From: Anaeromyxobacter paludicola
GTDB taxonomy: Bacteria; Myxococcota; Myxococcia; Myxococcales; Anaeromyxobacteraceae
Assembly: GCF_023169965.1 (NCBI RefSeq)
Contig: NZ_AP025592.1
Coordinates: 620,001 to 684,000 of the forward strand
Reading direction: 5' to 3'
Length of the DNA: 64,000 bases
Shown: positions 18,354 to 28,346 of the stretch, one piece after another
Layout: every line of letters begins with the position of its first letter
Numbering within the stretch: the stretch's first letter is position 1
Position numbers and translations under genes: made by a program
The notes under the pieces: generated by a model
What the model saw: the letters and a program-made list of their open reading frames with translations, nothing else
Databases searched by the model: none
What the model was told of the DNA's origin: nothing

Positions 18354-19642
18354 GGCGAGACCGCCTCCGCCGCGGGCTGCCGGGAGGCGGCCGGCTCCGG
18401 CGCCCAGGTGAGCAGCGCCCCGGCGACGTTCCCGACGAGGCCAGCGCCGACGAGCGCGAGGGCCATGCGCGCGAGGTCCTGGCGGCCGAACGCCAGCATC
18501 GCGCCCACCTGCAGCAGGAGCACCCCTCCGAGGACCCAGACGTACGCCCGCCGGTCGAGGGAGAGGGCGTAGTTGAGCCAGATGTGGAGCCCGGCCTGGA
18601 GGGTCGCGGCGAGGCCGGCGAGCCCCAGCACCACCCCCGGCGAGCGGTACGCGCCGGAGAAGACGAGCCGCACCACCTCGCCCGGCAAGAGGAAGTAGAC
18701 GCCGGTGAGCAGGAGCCCGGGCGAGAGCGCCGCCGCGAGGGCGAGGAGCAGCAGCGGCCGCGGGTCCACCCCGGCGGCGCGCCGGCGAGCCACCTTGGGG
18801 AAGAGCACGAGCCCGAGGGCCCAGGGCAGGAAGAGGCAGATCTTCGCGAGCGTGACCACCGGCCCGTAGTCGCCGGCGGAGCGCGGGTCGAAGTAGTGCT
18901 TCACGAAGAGCGCGTCGGCGTTGGTGAGGAGGCCGAACACGGCCAGCCCGGCCACGATGGAGGCGGCGTGCGGCAGGCGCACCGGCGCGACCGCGGGCGC
19001 GGGTCCCGGGGGCGCCCGGAGCGCGGGGCGGAGCCAGGCGAGGGTGAGCGCCACGCAGGCGAGCGCGGCGAGCGGCTGCGCCAGGATCGCGCCGGGCGCG
19101 CGCAGGCCGCCGCCGACGAGCAGGGCGCAGAGCGCCACCCGGAGCGCCGCCTGGATCACCTGCACCAGCCCGAGCGCGCCGAACCGCTGCGTCCCCTGGA
19201 GGACGCCGAAGGCCGCCTCGCGCAGGAAGAGCAGGAAGGCCATGCCGCTCGCGAGGAGGAGCGGCAGCGCCCCCGGCAGGCGCAGGGTCCGCGCGAGCGG
19301 GTGCGCGACGAGGGCCATCGCGAGCGTGGCGAGCGCGCCCCACCGCCAGGCCCAGTCCCACGCGGCCCGGCCGAAGGCCGCCACCCGCCCGGCGCCCTCC
19401 GCGCCGACGCCGATCGTCGACACCTGGTACGCCACCACCATCCGGATCGCGATGGTGAAGAGCGTGACCACCTGGACCACCGCCATCACCGAGACGAAGA
19501 CGCCGAACTCGGCGGGGGCGAGCCAGCGGCCCGCGACCACGTTCACCACGTAGTCGAGCCCGCCCGCGAGCACCATCGAGCCGCTGAGGACCAGCCCGTG
19601 CCAGGCCCCGCCGGAGCGGAGCAGCGAGCGCGAGCGGCTCAC
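18350..19642 (-). CDS. Oligosaccharide flippase-like membrane protein (MOP/Wzx type)
   Basis: 430 aa from a GTG at 19642. About 12 hydrophobic helices span nearly the whole length. The N-terminal helix pair and WLAPAEFGVFVSVMAVVQ are typical of polysaccharide-transport (Wzx/MurJ-like) flippases, and a DALFVKHYFDP segment follows the central loop. It would move a lipid-linked glycan across the inner membrane. It sits 28 bp after the small Cys-motif gene and overlaps the epimerase start. Assignment is from topology and context. Confidence 0.75.
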   Translation of the reverse strand: MSRSRSLLRSGGAWHGLVLSGSMVLAGGLDYVVNVVAGRWLAPAEFGVFVSVMAVVQVVTLFTIAIRMVVAYQVSTIGVGAEGAGRVAAFGRAAWDWAWRWGALATLAMALVAHPLARTLRLPGALPLLLASGMAFLLFLREAAFGVLQGTQRFGALGLVQVIQAALRVALCALLVGGGLRAPGAILAQPLAALACVALTLAWLRPALRAPPGPAPAVAPVRLPHAASIVAGLAVFGLLTNADALFVKHYFDPRSAGDYGPVVTLAKICLFLPWALGLVLFPKVARRRAAGVDPRPLLLLALAAALSPGLLLTGVYFLLPGEVVRLVFSGAYRSPGVVLGLAGLAATLQAGLHIWLNYALSLDRRAYVWVLGGVLLLQVGAMLAFGRQDLARMALALVGAGLVGNVAGALLTWAPEPAASRQPAAEAVSP

Positions 19643-19670
19643 GCCCGGGCTCTCCTTCCCGGCGCGCGGC

Positions 19671-19961
19671 TCACGGCTCGCCCCTCCGCGCGTAGCGCAT
19701 CGCGGGCCGGTAGACGCAGCTGCAGCGGCCGGCGCGCGGGCAGCCGGGCAGGGGGAGCCGCGGCGCCTCCTCGGGCCGGTAGACCGCGCCCGGCGGCAGC
19801 GCCAGGGCGGCGGCGCACGCCTCCGGTCCGACCTCGACCGTCACGCCCTCGATCGCCCCGCCCGCCTTCATGCCGAGCGCGTAGGCCGCGAGCGTCTTCT
19901 CGGCGTAGCCGGGCGGCTTCTCCTGCGAGGCCTGGAACCGCTTCAGCCACTCGAGCGCCAT
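19671..19961 (-). CDS. Small Cys-motif protein coupled to radical SAM gene
   Basis: 96 aa, starting 2 bp after the radical SAM stop. The N-terminal half is amphipathic (MALEWLKRFQASQ...). The C-terminal 30 residues read LPLPGCPRAGRCSCVYRPA with Cys at three closely spaced positions, followed by a basic end. This Pro/Cys/Arg pattern recalls a short C-terminal motif in various proteobacterial proteins, which I cannot name. It could bind a metal, accept a Cys modification or act as a partner of the radical SAM enzyme. No signal peptide or membrane segment is seen. Confidence 0.65.
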   Translation of the reverse strand: MALEWLKRFQASQEKPPGYAEKTLAAYALGMKAGGAIEGVTVEVGPEACAAALALPPGAVYRPEEAPRLPLPGCPRAGRCSCVYRPAMRYARRGEP

Positions 19962-19963
19962 GG

Positions 19964-21136
19964 TCAGCGTCCTTCCTCGGCCGAGGCGGCGGGCGCGGGC
20001 GACGCGGCGGCCGCCGGGGCCGGCGCCGTGGCCGGCTCGGGGGGCTCGGGCGCGGGGCGCGCCAGCCGGGCGCCGATGCGGACCAGCGTCGGCACGTCGT
20101 GGAGCATGTTGGTGTAGGACGCGTTGGCGAGCGGGCAGTGGCACTCGCCCGCGGCGATGCTGCGGCGGACCTGCTTCGCCTTCTCGCCGAACCAGACCTC
20201 GCGGAAGTCGTAGCCGTGCTGGCGCAGGTTCCCGAGGTCGTCGGCGCGGACGCAGCAGGGCCAGACCGTGCCGTCGGCGTAGATCTGCGCGCTCGCCCAG
20301 CCGGCGTAGCAGTCGATGACCTGACGCTGCTCCGCGAGGATGCGGGTGGCGAGCCGGTAGTACTCGACCCGGAGCGCCTCCGTGATCCGCGAGAGCCCCC
20401 GGAAGCGCCGCCGGCCGGCGTAGGCGACGAGCCGGTCCGCGGCCTCGGCGTACTGCGCGGCGCTGGGCGTGATGGGGAGCCCGACCGTGTCGAGCTCGAC
20501 CCGCGGCTCCGCCAGCTCGGTGATGAACTGATCGGCGCCCGACCGCTCGGCGTAGGCGATGAGCGCGTCGAGGTGCCCGATGCTGAAGCGCGACACGACC
20601 GAGTGGATGCCCACGGTGAGGTTCGGCAGGGCGCGGCGCAGCTCGAGCAGGGCCGCCAGCCGCTCCTCGAACTTGGCGAAGTTGCCGGGCACGCCCCGGA
20701 TGCGGTCGTGGGCCTCGCCGACGCCGTCGAGCGAGAGGTTCACCACGAGCTGGCTCTCGGGGCAGGCGCGGGCGATGCGCTCCACCCGGTCCGGGATCGA
20801 CGAGAGGATCCCGTTGCTGGGGATGTTGATGATGCCCGGGCGGCAGTGCTCGTAGGCGAGCTGCGCGAGCTCGACGACGTGCGGGTACATGAGCGGCTCG
20901 CCGCCGCTGATGGTGAACCAGTAGGGCGCGCGCCCGAGCGACCGGAGCACCCGGTCCCACTCCTCCAGCGTGAGCTCGTCCTCGCGCTTCATCCAGATGT
21001 TGCAGGTGAGGCAGCGCGAGTTGCAGCGGGGCGACGGGGAGAGCGTGAGGTTGAGGGGGAGGAGCCTCGGCCAGCCGGTCCGGCGCTGGAGCCGGAAGAG
21101 CGGGATGCGCGCCAGGACGCCGGCCATCCGGTTCAT
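19964..21136 (-). CDS. Radical SAM protein with C-terminal SPASM-like Cys region
   Basis: 390 aa. The 4Fe-4S/SAM motif CNSRCLTC lies near residues 38-45, followed by TISGGEPLMYP. The C-terminal part contains CYAGW, DGTVWPCCV and GECHCPL, a set of Cys like that of SPASM auxiliary-cluster domains. The tail after about residue 355 is Ala/Pro-rich. Its ATG overlaps the GT2 stop. In glycan clusters such enzymes modify sugars, lipids or peptides; the tight link to a small Cys-motif protein leaves a peptide substrate possible. Confidence 0.85.
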   Translation of the reverse strand: MNRMAGVLARIPLFRLQRRTGWPRLLPLNLTLSPSPRCNSRCLTCNIWMKREDELTLEEWDRVLRSLGRAPYWFTISGGEPLMYPHVVELAQLAYEHCRPGIINIPSNGILSSIPDRVERIARACPESQLVVNLSLDGVGEAHDRIRGVPGNFAKFEERLAALLELRRALPNLTVGIHSVVSRFSIGHLDALIAYAERSGADQFITELAEPRVELDTVGLPITPSAAQYAEAADRLVAYAGRRRFRGLSRITEALRVEYYRLATRILAEQRQVIDCYAGWASAQIYADGTVWPCCVRADDLGNLRQHGYDFREVWFGEKAKQVRRSIAAGECHCPLANASYTNMLHDVPTLVRIGARLARPAPEPPEPATAPAPAAAASPAPAASAEEGR

Positions 21137-22176
21137 GCGTGCTCCTGCGGCGCCCCGCCGGAGGCGGTCGGGAGCGGCGCCAGGCGAGCCGTCGCGACCG
21201 GCAGGTCCGCCGCCTGGAGCGCGCGGGCGTGGGCGAGGAGCGCGGCGTCCGGGAGCGGGAGCGGGTCGGGCGGCGCGGTCAGGCCGAGCGCCTTGGTGGT
21301 CGAGGCCATGGCCCAGACGCTGTGGTCGAGACGCCGCCGGTGGTCCCGGCGCCCGAGGTGCCGCCCCCAGGCCTCGAGCGCCGCGACCGCCCAGGTCCAG
21401 GCGAAGTACTTGGGGCGCCAGTCGAGGCGTCGCAGCACCAGCCCGAGGATCTTGAGGCTGCCGAGGGTGCTCGGGCGGTAGCCGCAGCCGTCCCGGAGCG
21501 CCAGGTGGCCGGCGAAGATCCGGCGGCGCTGGGAGAGGAAGTCGCGGACCGTGTCCGGCCCCTTGTTGTAGGTGACCGCGTCGGGCACGTAACGGACCGT
21601 GTACCCCTGGCCGCGGATCACCGACTCGACGCTCGCCTCGTCCACCGCCGAGCGGCGCGGGATGCGCTCGAAGACCTTGCGGAAGGCGATCATCTCGCCC
21701 GCCTTGAACTCGCGCAGGTTGATCTCGTGGTGCAGGTCCCAGAGCATGTGGGCCGCGAACCCCATGAACCGGGTCCGGTCGTTCACCGGCACCGGCCGGC
21801 AGGTGGTCATGGCCACCTCCGGATCGGCGAAGGGGAGCACGATCCGCTCCACGGTGTCGGGGGCCGGGAGGATGTCGGCGCTGCAGAGCACCAGCACCTG
21901 CTCCCGCGCCTGCGACAGGAAGAGGTTCACCGCCGCCGACTTCCCCTCGCGCCTCTCCTGCACCACCACCCGCACCCGCGGCTCGGAGGCGGCGAAGCGG
22001 CGCGCCACGCCGACGGTGTCGTCGGTGCACCCGCTCGCGATCACGATGACCTCCGTGATCCGGGCCGCCGCGGTGCGCTGGCCCGCGACCGCCTCGAGCA
22101 GCCGCCCGATGTTGGCCTCCTCGTTGTAGGCCATGATCCCCATCGAGCAGCGGATCGCATCGGGAGTGGCGGCCAT
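21133..22176 (-). CDS. Family 2 glycosyltransferase
   Basis: 347 aa from the ATG at 22176, which follows a GAGGGGAG site. The GT-A core starts GIMAYNEEANIGRLL, then VIASGCTDDTV and CSADILPAPDT (DxD-like position), and a helix-rich C-terminal half follows. It would transfer a sugar from a nucleotide or lipid donor on the cytoplasmic face. It is the first gene of the five-gene minus-strand operon, so its promoter should lie in the 154-bp divergent gap to the amidohydrolase. The acceptor is unknown. Confidence 0.85.
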   Translation of the reverse strand: MAATPDAIRCSMGIMAYNEEANIGRLLEAVAGQRTAAARITEVIVIASGCTDDTVGVARRFAASEPRVRVVVQERREGKSAAVNLFLSQAREQVLVLCSADILPAPDTVERIVLPFADPEVAMTTCRPVPVNDRTRFMGFAAHMLWDLHHEINLREFKAGEMIAFRKVFERIPRRSAVDEASVESVIRGQGYTVRYVPDAVTYNKGPDTVRDFLSQRRRIFAGHLALRDGCGYRPSTLGSLKILGLVLRRLDWRPKYFAWTWAVAALEAWGRHLGRRDHRRRLDHSVWAMASTTKALGLTAPPDPLPLPDAALLAHARALQAADLPVATARLAPLPTASGGAPQEHA

Positions 22177-22330
22177 GGTGCTCCCCTCGGCGTGGGCGGA
22201 GCGAGGGAACCTCCGCTCGCCACGAAGACATGCTAACGGCGGCACGCTCCGTCCGTCTCCGGCCCTCCTCGGGCCTCCGCGGAAAGGGGCCCACCCGTCT
22301 GTGCGGTGGGAAGGGGCATCCGGGGGGGAG

Positions 22331-23779
22331 ATGCTCACCGAGATGCCGCACGCGGTCATCGCGCTGCTCCTGTCGCTGAGCGCTGCCGGCCCGGGCGGGC
22401 CGTGGGCCGACGCCGTCTACCTGAACGGCGACTTCTACACGCTCGACCCGCGGGCTCCCCACGTCGAGGCGGTCGCCATCCTGGAGGGGCGGTTCCTCCG
22501 GGTGGGGAGCCGGGAGGACGTGGCCGGGGCGATCGGCCCGCGGACCGAGGTCGTGGACCTCGGCGGCGCGTTCGTCCTGCCGGGGCTCGTGGACCCGCAC
22601 ACCCACCCGAGCTTCGAGGCGGAGGAGCCGTTCCACTTCGAGGCGGGCGTGCCCTGGGACTGGCTGCGCCGGCACCGGGTGTTCGGCCGGTGGCTCATCC
22701 CGACCCGCGCCCGCCGGGTGGGCGCGCTGGCCGACGCCACGCGGATCATCTCGAGCTACGGCATCACCTCCTTCGGCGACGGCTGCGTCGAGCCGGAGAT
22801 CCTCCCGCTCTGGCAGGAGCTCCTGCGCCGGCGCGCGCCGGCCCAGCGGGCGGTCTTCTTCGTCCGGGCGCTCGGGCCGCGGCGGTCGCCCGCCCTGCGC
22901 TCCGCGGCCCAGGTGGTCCAGATCGCCGGCCGGCAGCCGCTCCCCGACGTCCGGTTCGGGGCGAAGCTCTGGGTGGACGGCTACTTCTGGGACCAGAGCG
23001 CGGCGCTCGACGCGCCGTACCAGGGCGCCCGGGGCAGGGGGGGGCTGACCGTGGCGCCGGCGGTGCTGGAGCGGCTCGTGGGGGAGCTCGATCGCGCCGG
23101 GTTCCCGATCCAGGCGCACGCCATCGGCGAGCGGGGGGTGGGGGCGGCGCTCGACGCCTTCGAGGCCGCGCGCCGCGGCCGCGCCGGCCCGGGGCCGCAG
23201 CACGCGGTGGTGCACGCGCACCTCGTCCGCCCGGAGGACCTGCCGCGCTTCGCCGCGCTCGGGGTCGCCGCCAGCCTCGACGCCTACCTGGCCCAGCCGG
23301 CGGTGCGGGACGCCGTCGGCCGGGCGCTGGGGCCGGCCCGCCGCGAGCGATACCTGCCGTTCCGCGCGCTGCGCGAGGCGGGGGCGCTCGTCGGGGCGCA
23401 CAGCGACTGGGCCTCGGCCAGCATGAGCCCGTTCCTCGGCATGTACGTGCTCGTCACCCGCCGGTCGCCCGGTCACCCGGAGCGCGGCGCGCTCGGGCCC
23501 GGCAACGCCATCACGCTCGCGCAGGCGATCCGGGCCTACACCCTCGACAACGCGCGCCTGCTCGGGATGGAGCGCGAGGTCGGCTCGATCGAGCCCGGCA
23601 AGTCGGCCGACCTCGCCATCCTCGACCGCGACCTGCTGCACGCCCCCCTCGAGGCGCTGCGCGACGTCCGGGTCCGGGCGACGGTCTTCCGGGGGCGGCG
23701 GGTCTACGACGGCGCCGAGCTCCCGCTCCGGCTCGCCCGGAGCGAGCGCGAGCTCGTCGATCTCGGGAACGCCCACTGA
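22331..23779 (+). CDS. YtcJ-like metal-dependent amidohydrolase
   Basis: 482 aa if started at 22331. An ATG at 22343 is as likely, since GGGGGGAG abuts the first one. Metal ligands are visible as DPHTHP (about residues 87-92), QAHAIGE, HAHLV and HSDW. The C-terminal strand GSIEPGKSADLAILDRD is the usual amidohydrolase closing barrel segment. The N-terminus is hydrophobic (VIALLLSLSAAGPGGPWA), so export is possible. Family members hydrolyse exocyclic amides or formamides; the substrate here is unknown. The stop overlaps the next ATG by one base. Confidence 0.8.
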   Translation: MLTEMPHAVIALLLSLSAAGPGGPWADAVYLNGDFYTLDPRAPHVEAVAILEGRFLRVGSREDVAGAIGPRTEVVDLGGAFVLPGLVDPHTHPSFEAEEPFHFEAGVPWDWLRRHRVFGRWLIPTRARRVGALADATRIISSYGITSFGDGCVEPEILPLWQELLRRRAPAQRAVFFVRALGPRRSPALRSAAQVVQIAGRQPLPDVRFGAKLWVDGYFWDQSAALDAPYQGARGRGGLTVAPAVLERLVGELDRAGFPIQAHAIGERGVGAALDAFEAARRGRAGPGPQHAVVHAHLVRPEDLPRFAALGVAASLDAYLAQPAVRDAVGRALGPARRERYLPFRALREAGALVGAHSDWASASMSPFLGMYVLVTRRSPGHPERGALGPGNAITLAQAIRAYTLDNARLLGMEREVGSIEPGKSADLAILDRDLLHAPLEALRDVRVRATVFRGRRVYDGAELPLRLARSERELVDLGNAH

Positions 23780-25353
23780 TGCCCCCCTCCGCGCGCAGGA
23801 CCGGGCTCGCGCTCGCCGGGATCACTGCGGCGGCGCTGGTGCTGCGCCTCGTCCTCCTCGGCCGGGCGAGCCTCTGGCTCGACGAGATGTGGAGCATCGC
23901 CACCGCCCGCATGGACGGCGCCGCCGTGCTCTCGGTGGTGCTGCACCGCGACTCGAACGCGAGCCTGTACTACGCCCTGCTCCACGGCTGGATCGGGCTC
24001 GGGCAGGGGGAGGGGACGGTCCGGCTGCTCTCGGCCCTCCTCGGCGCCGCGACCGTCCCGGCCGTCTACCTCCTCGGCGCGCGGCTCGGGGGGGCGCGCC
24101 TCGGGCTGGCGGGCGCGGCGCTCCTGGCGGTGAACGGCGTGCACGTGCAGTTCTCGCAGGAGGCGCGCGCCTACTCCCTCGTGATCCTGCTCGTGACCCT
24201 CGCGACCGGGTGCTTCGCGCGGGCGCTCGAGGCGGGGGACCGGCGGGCGTGGGCGGGCTGGGTCCTGGCGGGCGCCCTGGCGGTCTACGCGCACGTCTTC
24301 GCGGCGCTCGCGCTGGCGGCGCACGGCGTCGCCTTCCTGCTCCGCCGCCGGCGCGGGGCGACGGCCTGGCGGCGCCTCCTCGCGAGCGGGGCGGCCCTGC
24401 TCGCGCTCCTCGCCCCGCTGGCGCTCCTCCTGACCGCGCGGACGCGGGAACCGACCGCCCCGCTCGGCTGGGTGGCGCCGGTCGGCGCGCGGAGCCTGGG
24501 CGCGCTGCTCTGGCTGCTCGCCGGCAACCCGGTCCTCGACTCCAGCCGAGGGACGGCGGAGCTGTTGCCCGGGATCCCCCTGGCGCTGCTCTACGTCGCG
24601 CTCTGCGGGCTGGCGCTGGTCCGCGGAGCGCGCGGGGGCGGCGAGGGCGCCACGCGAGACGGGCTCGTCCTCCTCGCCTCCCTGGCCGTGGTCCCGGCGC
24701 TGATCGCGTTCGGGGCGTCGCTCGCGAAGCCGGTCTTCGTCGCGAAGTACCTCCTCGTCAGCATGCCCGGGACCGCGCTCCTCGCCGCGGTGGGCCTGCT
24801 GGCGATCCGCCCCGGTTGGCCGCGCCGCGCGGCGTTGGGGGTGATGGTGGCGGTCTCGCTCGCGATGCTGCCGGCGTACTACCGGTCCCGCGCGAACGAC
24901 CGCGAGTGGCCGTCGGCCACCGCGGCGCTCCTCGCCGGCGCGCGGCCGGGCGACGCCGCGGTCTTCCTGGTCGCGCCGGGGCGGCTCCTCTTCGACCACT
25001 ACCGCGGCGCCCCGGCGAGGCCCGACCCCGGGATCGAGGTGGCCTACCCGCCGTGGCGAGACCCGTCCCACGATCCGGAGGCGCTCGCGTACCTCCCGGC
25101 GCTGCCGGCGGGGCTCGCCGACGACCTCGCCGCCCGGCACCCGCGCGTCTGGCTCGTCCTCTTCCACGACGAGTTCCGCTTCACCGCGCCCACGGCCCGG
25201 GCGCTCGAGGCGGAGCTCGGCGCGCGCTATCCGCTCGCGGCCGAGGCGCTCTTCCGGGGCCGGCAGGAGCGGGTGAGGCTGCTGCTCTTCTCCCGCACCG
25301 CCGACGCGCCGGCGGCGCCCGCGGCCCGGCCCGCGGCGGCCCCCGGGCGCTGA
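23779..25353 (+). CDS. Family 39-like (ArnT/PMT type) membrane glycosyltransferase
   Basis: 524 aa. The first periplasmic loop has WLDEMWS, the acidic motif typical of polyprenyl-phosphate-dependent GT-C enzymes, and HVQFSQEARAYSL matches the usual following loop. About 10-12 helices are followed by a soluble C-terminal domain ending in an Ala/Pro tail. It would transfer a sugar from a polyprenyl-phosphate donor on the outer face of the inner membrane. It is coupled to the amidohydrolase by a one-base overlap (TGATG). Confidence 0.8.
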   Translation: MPPSARRTGLALAGITAAALVLRLVLLGRASLWLDEMWSIATARMDGAAVLSVVLHRDSNASLYYALLHGWIGLGQGEGTVRLLSALLGAATVPAVYLLGARLGGARLGLAGAALLAVNGVHVQFSQEARAYSLVILLVTLATGCFARALEAGDRRAWAGWVLAGALAVYAHVFAALALAAHGVAFLLRRRRGATAWRRLLASGAALLALLAPLALLLTARTREPTAPLGWVAPVGARSLGALLWLLAGNPVLDSSRGTAELLPGIPLALLYVALCGLALVRGARGGGEGATRDGLVLLASLAVVPALIAFGASLAKPVFVAKYLLVSMPGTALLAAVGLLAIRPGWPRRAALGVMVAVSLAMLPAYYRSRANDREWPSATAALLAGARPGDAAVFLVAPGRLLFDHYRGAPARPDPGIEVAYPPWRDPSHDPEALAYLPALPAGLADDLAARHPRVWLVLFHDEFRFTAPTARALEAELGARYPLAAEALFRGRQERVRLLLFSRTADAPAAPAARPAAAPGR

Positions 25354-25372
25354 CGCCGCCGCTCGCCGGCGG

Positions 25373-26875
25373 TCACGGCACGAAGGCGAGCAGGGCGGCG
25401 GACCGGTTCTCGGCCACGACCGACACCGGCCCCGGGAGGCGGGCCGGGTCGTAAGGGCTCATGACCAGGCAGTAGCCGAACGCGCCCCGCACCGACGCCG
25501 GCGCCCGCGCGGCGCCGTCGCCCTGGTACCAGAACTCCGACGGGGCGGGCGGCTTCGGGCGGGCCCACCGCACGTAGGGCGTCACCCCGCCGAGGAAGAG
25601 GTACGGCGTGACCGCGCCGCTCTCCACGGTGGCGAGCGTCCCCGCGTGCAGGAACGGGTTGGAGCGCCCGTCGAGCGGCCGGGTCGCCACCGGGAGCACC
25701 GTCGCGCCGGGCGGCACCCGCGCCGCGATCTCCCGGTAGGCCCGCATCTCGCGATCGGCGGGGCGCAGGTGGGCCGCGAGCGTGCCCAGGTTGGCGAAGG
25801 CGAGCAGGGCGGCGGCCCAGGCGGCGAGCGGGCTCGGGCGGGCGGCCCGATCGGCCGCGGCGAGCGCGGCGAAGGCGCCGAAGAGCGCGGCGAGCGGCAC
25901 CGCCCGGACGTCCACGTACGTGACCGTCCCGCGGCCGTGGGGGAGGGCGGCGTAGAGGGCGAGGAAGGAGAGCGCGACGGCGCCCCCGGCGACCACCTCG
26001 GGGCGGCGCAGCGCGCGCCGGCCGCTCCAGGCGAGGAGGCCCGCGGCGAGGAGGAACAGCCCCAGCAGCGCCGCCTCGCCCGGGAGCCCGTAGCGGACGA
26101 AGGGGCTCGCGGTCGCGAGCAGCTTGTGCGCGGGCGAGAGCAGGAAGAGCCGGTCGCCGCCCGGGTTCGGCGTGAGGTGCGCCGCGTGCCACGCCCCCAG
26201 CGCGAGCACGGGCAGGGCGCCGCTCGCGGCCCGGCGCCAGGTGGTCCGGCCCTGCCGGAGCGCCACCGCGGCGGCGACGGCCAGGGCGGCGGCGCCGAAG
26301 AGGAGCGCCGAGAGGTGGAGGAGGTAGCCGCCCAGGAGCGCCGCCGCGCAGGCCGCGAACGCGCCGGGCCGGCCGGTGGCGAGGAAGCGCTCCCAGGCCG
26401 CGGCCGCGAGGAGCGTGGCCGCGATCGCGAGCCGGTAGTGGCCGAGGCCGTTGACCAGGAACCAGTCGGTCGAGAGGTAGAGCGAGAGGAGGAGCCCGAC
26501 GAGCACGCTGCGCAGCCCGAGGCCCGCCGCGCGCAGGTAGACGGCCGCGGCCGCGGGCACGCCGAGGGCGCACAGGCAGATCCAGATCCGGCCGGCCGGG
26601 TAGGGTCCGAAGAGGCGCACCAGGGTCGCGAGCGCGAGGTCGCCGAGCACGTACGGGACCGCGGCGAGCTCGAGCCGGTACTGCCCGCCGAAGCGGGCGC
26701 CGCCCCGGAACAGCAGGTCGGAGAGGATGTCGGCCCGCGCGAGGTGGTTGGGGAGATCGCAGAAGGGGAGCCCTCCCAGCGACCCGAGCAGGGCGAGGTA
26801 GGCGGCCACCGCGGCGGCCGCGGCGAGCGGCAGGGCGAGGCGGGCGGCGCGATCTCCGGGCGGGAGGAGGGGCAT
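25373..26875 (-). CDS. Polytopic membrane protein, GT-C-like, function unknown
   Basis: 500 aa with about 11-12 hydrophobic helices. An acidic first loop reads FCDLPNHLARADILSD, and the C-terminal soluble part is YREIAARVPPGATVLP...GTVTY-like, as in other GT-C membrane proteins. ATG 26875 is used; the frame extends further upstream without a better start. It converges on the GT39-like gene with only 19 bp between stops and diverges from the GT87-like gene. A role in glycan assembly is inferred from topology and neighbours only. Confidence 0.6.
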   Translation of the reverse strand: MPLLPPGDRAARLALPLAAAAAVAAYLALLGSLGGLPFCDLPNHLARADILSDLLFRGGARFGGQYRLELAAVPYVLGDLALATLVRLFGPYPAGRIWICLCALGVPAAAAVYLRAAGLGLRSVLVGLLLSLYLSTDWFLVNGLGHYRLAIAATLLAAAAWERFLATGRPGAFAACAAALLGGYLLHLSALLFGAAALAVAAAVALRQGRTTWRRAASGALPVLALGAWHAAHLTPNPGGDRLFLLSPAHKLLATASPFVRYGLPGEAALLGLFLLAAGLLAWSGRRALRRPEVVAGGAVALSFLALYAALPHGRGTVTYVDVRAVPLAALFGAFAALAAADRAARPSPLAAWAAALLAFANLGTLAAHLRPADREMRAYREIAARVPPGATVLPVATRPLDGRSNPFLHAGTLATVESGAVTPYLFLGGVTPYVRWARPKPPAPSEFWYQGDGAARAPASVRGAFGYCLVMSPYDPARLPGPVSVVAENRSAALLAFVP

Positions 26876-27020
26876 CTCGGGGCTCGTCGCCGGCGGCGCC
26901 GGGCGGAGCGCCCCGGAGTGTAGCCTGGGAGGGCTCCGACGGACGGGCCAAGCGAGGCGTGCCGCCCCGCCACCCCCACCGGGACCGCCGGCGCGGAGCC
27001 CGGCCGCGTACGCTGTGTCG

Positions 27021-28346
27021 ATGCTTCGAGCGGGAGCGCGCGCGTCTCCGGACAGCTGGCTCGCCCCGGGCTGGCCGCGCCGGCTCGGGCTCGCGCTCCT
27101 CGCCGGCGCCGTGGTGGCGGAGCTCCTGGCGCGGGGACCGGCGCGAGGGCTCCGCGAGAGCCAGGACCTCGCCGTCCACGCCGCCGCCGCCCGGCTGTTC
27201 GTCGACGGGCGGGATCCGTACGACCCGCGCCTCCTCGCCGAGGCCTTCCGGAGGGCCGGCGGGCCGCCGGGGCTCACGCCGACGGCCACCTGGATGCCGT
27301 CGGTCTACCCGCCCGTCACCTACCTGGTGGAGGCGCCCCTCGCGCTGCTCCGCTGGCGCCCCGCCGTGATCCTCTGGCAGGCCGCGAGCCTGGCGCTGGC
27401 CCTGGCGGCGATCCGCGCCCTGGCGCGGGCCGCGGCGCTCCCCCCGGCGCGCGCCCTCGCCTTCGCGCTCGCGGCGCTGGCGCTGGCGCCCCTGCACACC
27501 GGGCTCGCCATGGGCCAGGGCGCGGTGCCGGCCGCGGCGCTGCTCTGCCTCGGCTGGTGCGAGCGTCGCGCGCGGCCGGTCCGGGCCGGCCTGCTCCTCG
27601 CGCTCGGGGCGGCCCTGAAGCCCTCGCTGGCCTTGCCCGTGGTGCTGGCGGCGCTCGCGCGCCCGGCCCCGGCCCTCGTGGCCAGCGCCGGGGCCGCCTT
27701 CGCCGCCGCCAGCGCGCTCGCCGAGGCCCGCCTGCGCCTCGCCGGGGTCGAGGGGGTCCGCCACTGGCTCCGGAACGTGGCGCTCGCGGCGGGCCCGGGC
27801 GGCATGAACGCGCCCTTCCCGGAGAACCCCTACCGCATCACCCTCCTGAACTGGGACGTGCTGCTCGCGCAGCTGCTCCCCGAGCCGCTGTCGCGCGCGC
27901 CGGGCGCGGTCTCGATCGCGCTCGCCCTGCCGCTCGTCGCGCTCGCGCTCCGGCGGTCCCGCGCCGCGGCGGCCGGGCCGGCGGAGCTCGCCCCCGCGGC
28001 GCTCCTGTGCCTCGCCGGCCTGCTCTCGATGTACCATCGCTCCTACGACGGCGTGCTGCTCTGGCTGCCCATCGCGGCCGTGGCGCGCGGCTGGCGCGGG
28101 CTGGGACCCTGGACGCGCCGGGCGGCCGCCGCCGGCTACGCGGCCTTCCTCGTCCCGGGGCCGGTGGTCCTCGACCTGCTGGCGCGGTCCGGGCGGCTCC
28201 CGGAGGCGCTGACCGGCGGCCCGGCGTGGCGGCTCCTGGTCCTGCCGCACCCGATCTGGATCCTCTCCGCCGCCGCGGGCGCCTTCGCCTGGCGGCTGGC
28301 GCGGCGCGAGCGGGCCGCCGCGGCCCGTCCGGCCGGCGCGGCCTGA
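27021..28346 (+). CDS. GT87/DUF2029-like membrane glycosyltransferase
   Basis: 441 aa from the ATG at 27021; a GTG at 27015 is also in frame. The pattern [11 protein letters not shown], then [11 protein letters not shown], a [11 protein letters not shown] segment and [16 protein letters not shown] is that of GT87 (PimE-like) polyprenol-phosphate-dependent mannosyltransferases. About 10 helices. It has no close operon partner: divergent membrane gene upstream, thrS downstream. The exact sugar and acceptor are unknown. Confidence 0.7.
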   Translation: MLRAGARASPDSWLAPGWPRRLGLALLAGAVVAELLARGPARGLRESQDLAVHAAAARLFVDGRDPYDPRLLAEAFRRAGGPPGLTPTATWMPSVYPPVTYLVEAPLALLRWRPAVILWQAASLALALAAIRALARAAALPPARALAFALAALALAPLHTGLAMGQGAVPAAALLCLGWCERRARPVRAGLLLALGAALKPSLALPVVLAALARPAPALVASAGAAFAAASALAEARLRLAGVEGVRHWLRNVALAAGPGGMNAPFPENPYRITLLNWDVLLAQLLPEPLSRAPGAVSIALALPLVALALRRSRAAAAGPAELAPAALLCLAGLLSMYHRSYDGVLLWLPIAAVARGWRGLGPWTRRAAAAGYAAFLVPGPVVLDLLARSGRLPEALTGGPAWRLLVLPHPIWILSAAAGAFAWRLARRERAAAARPAGAA

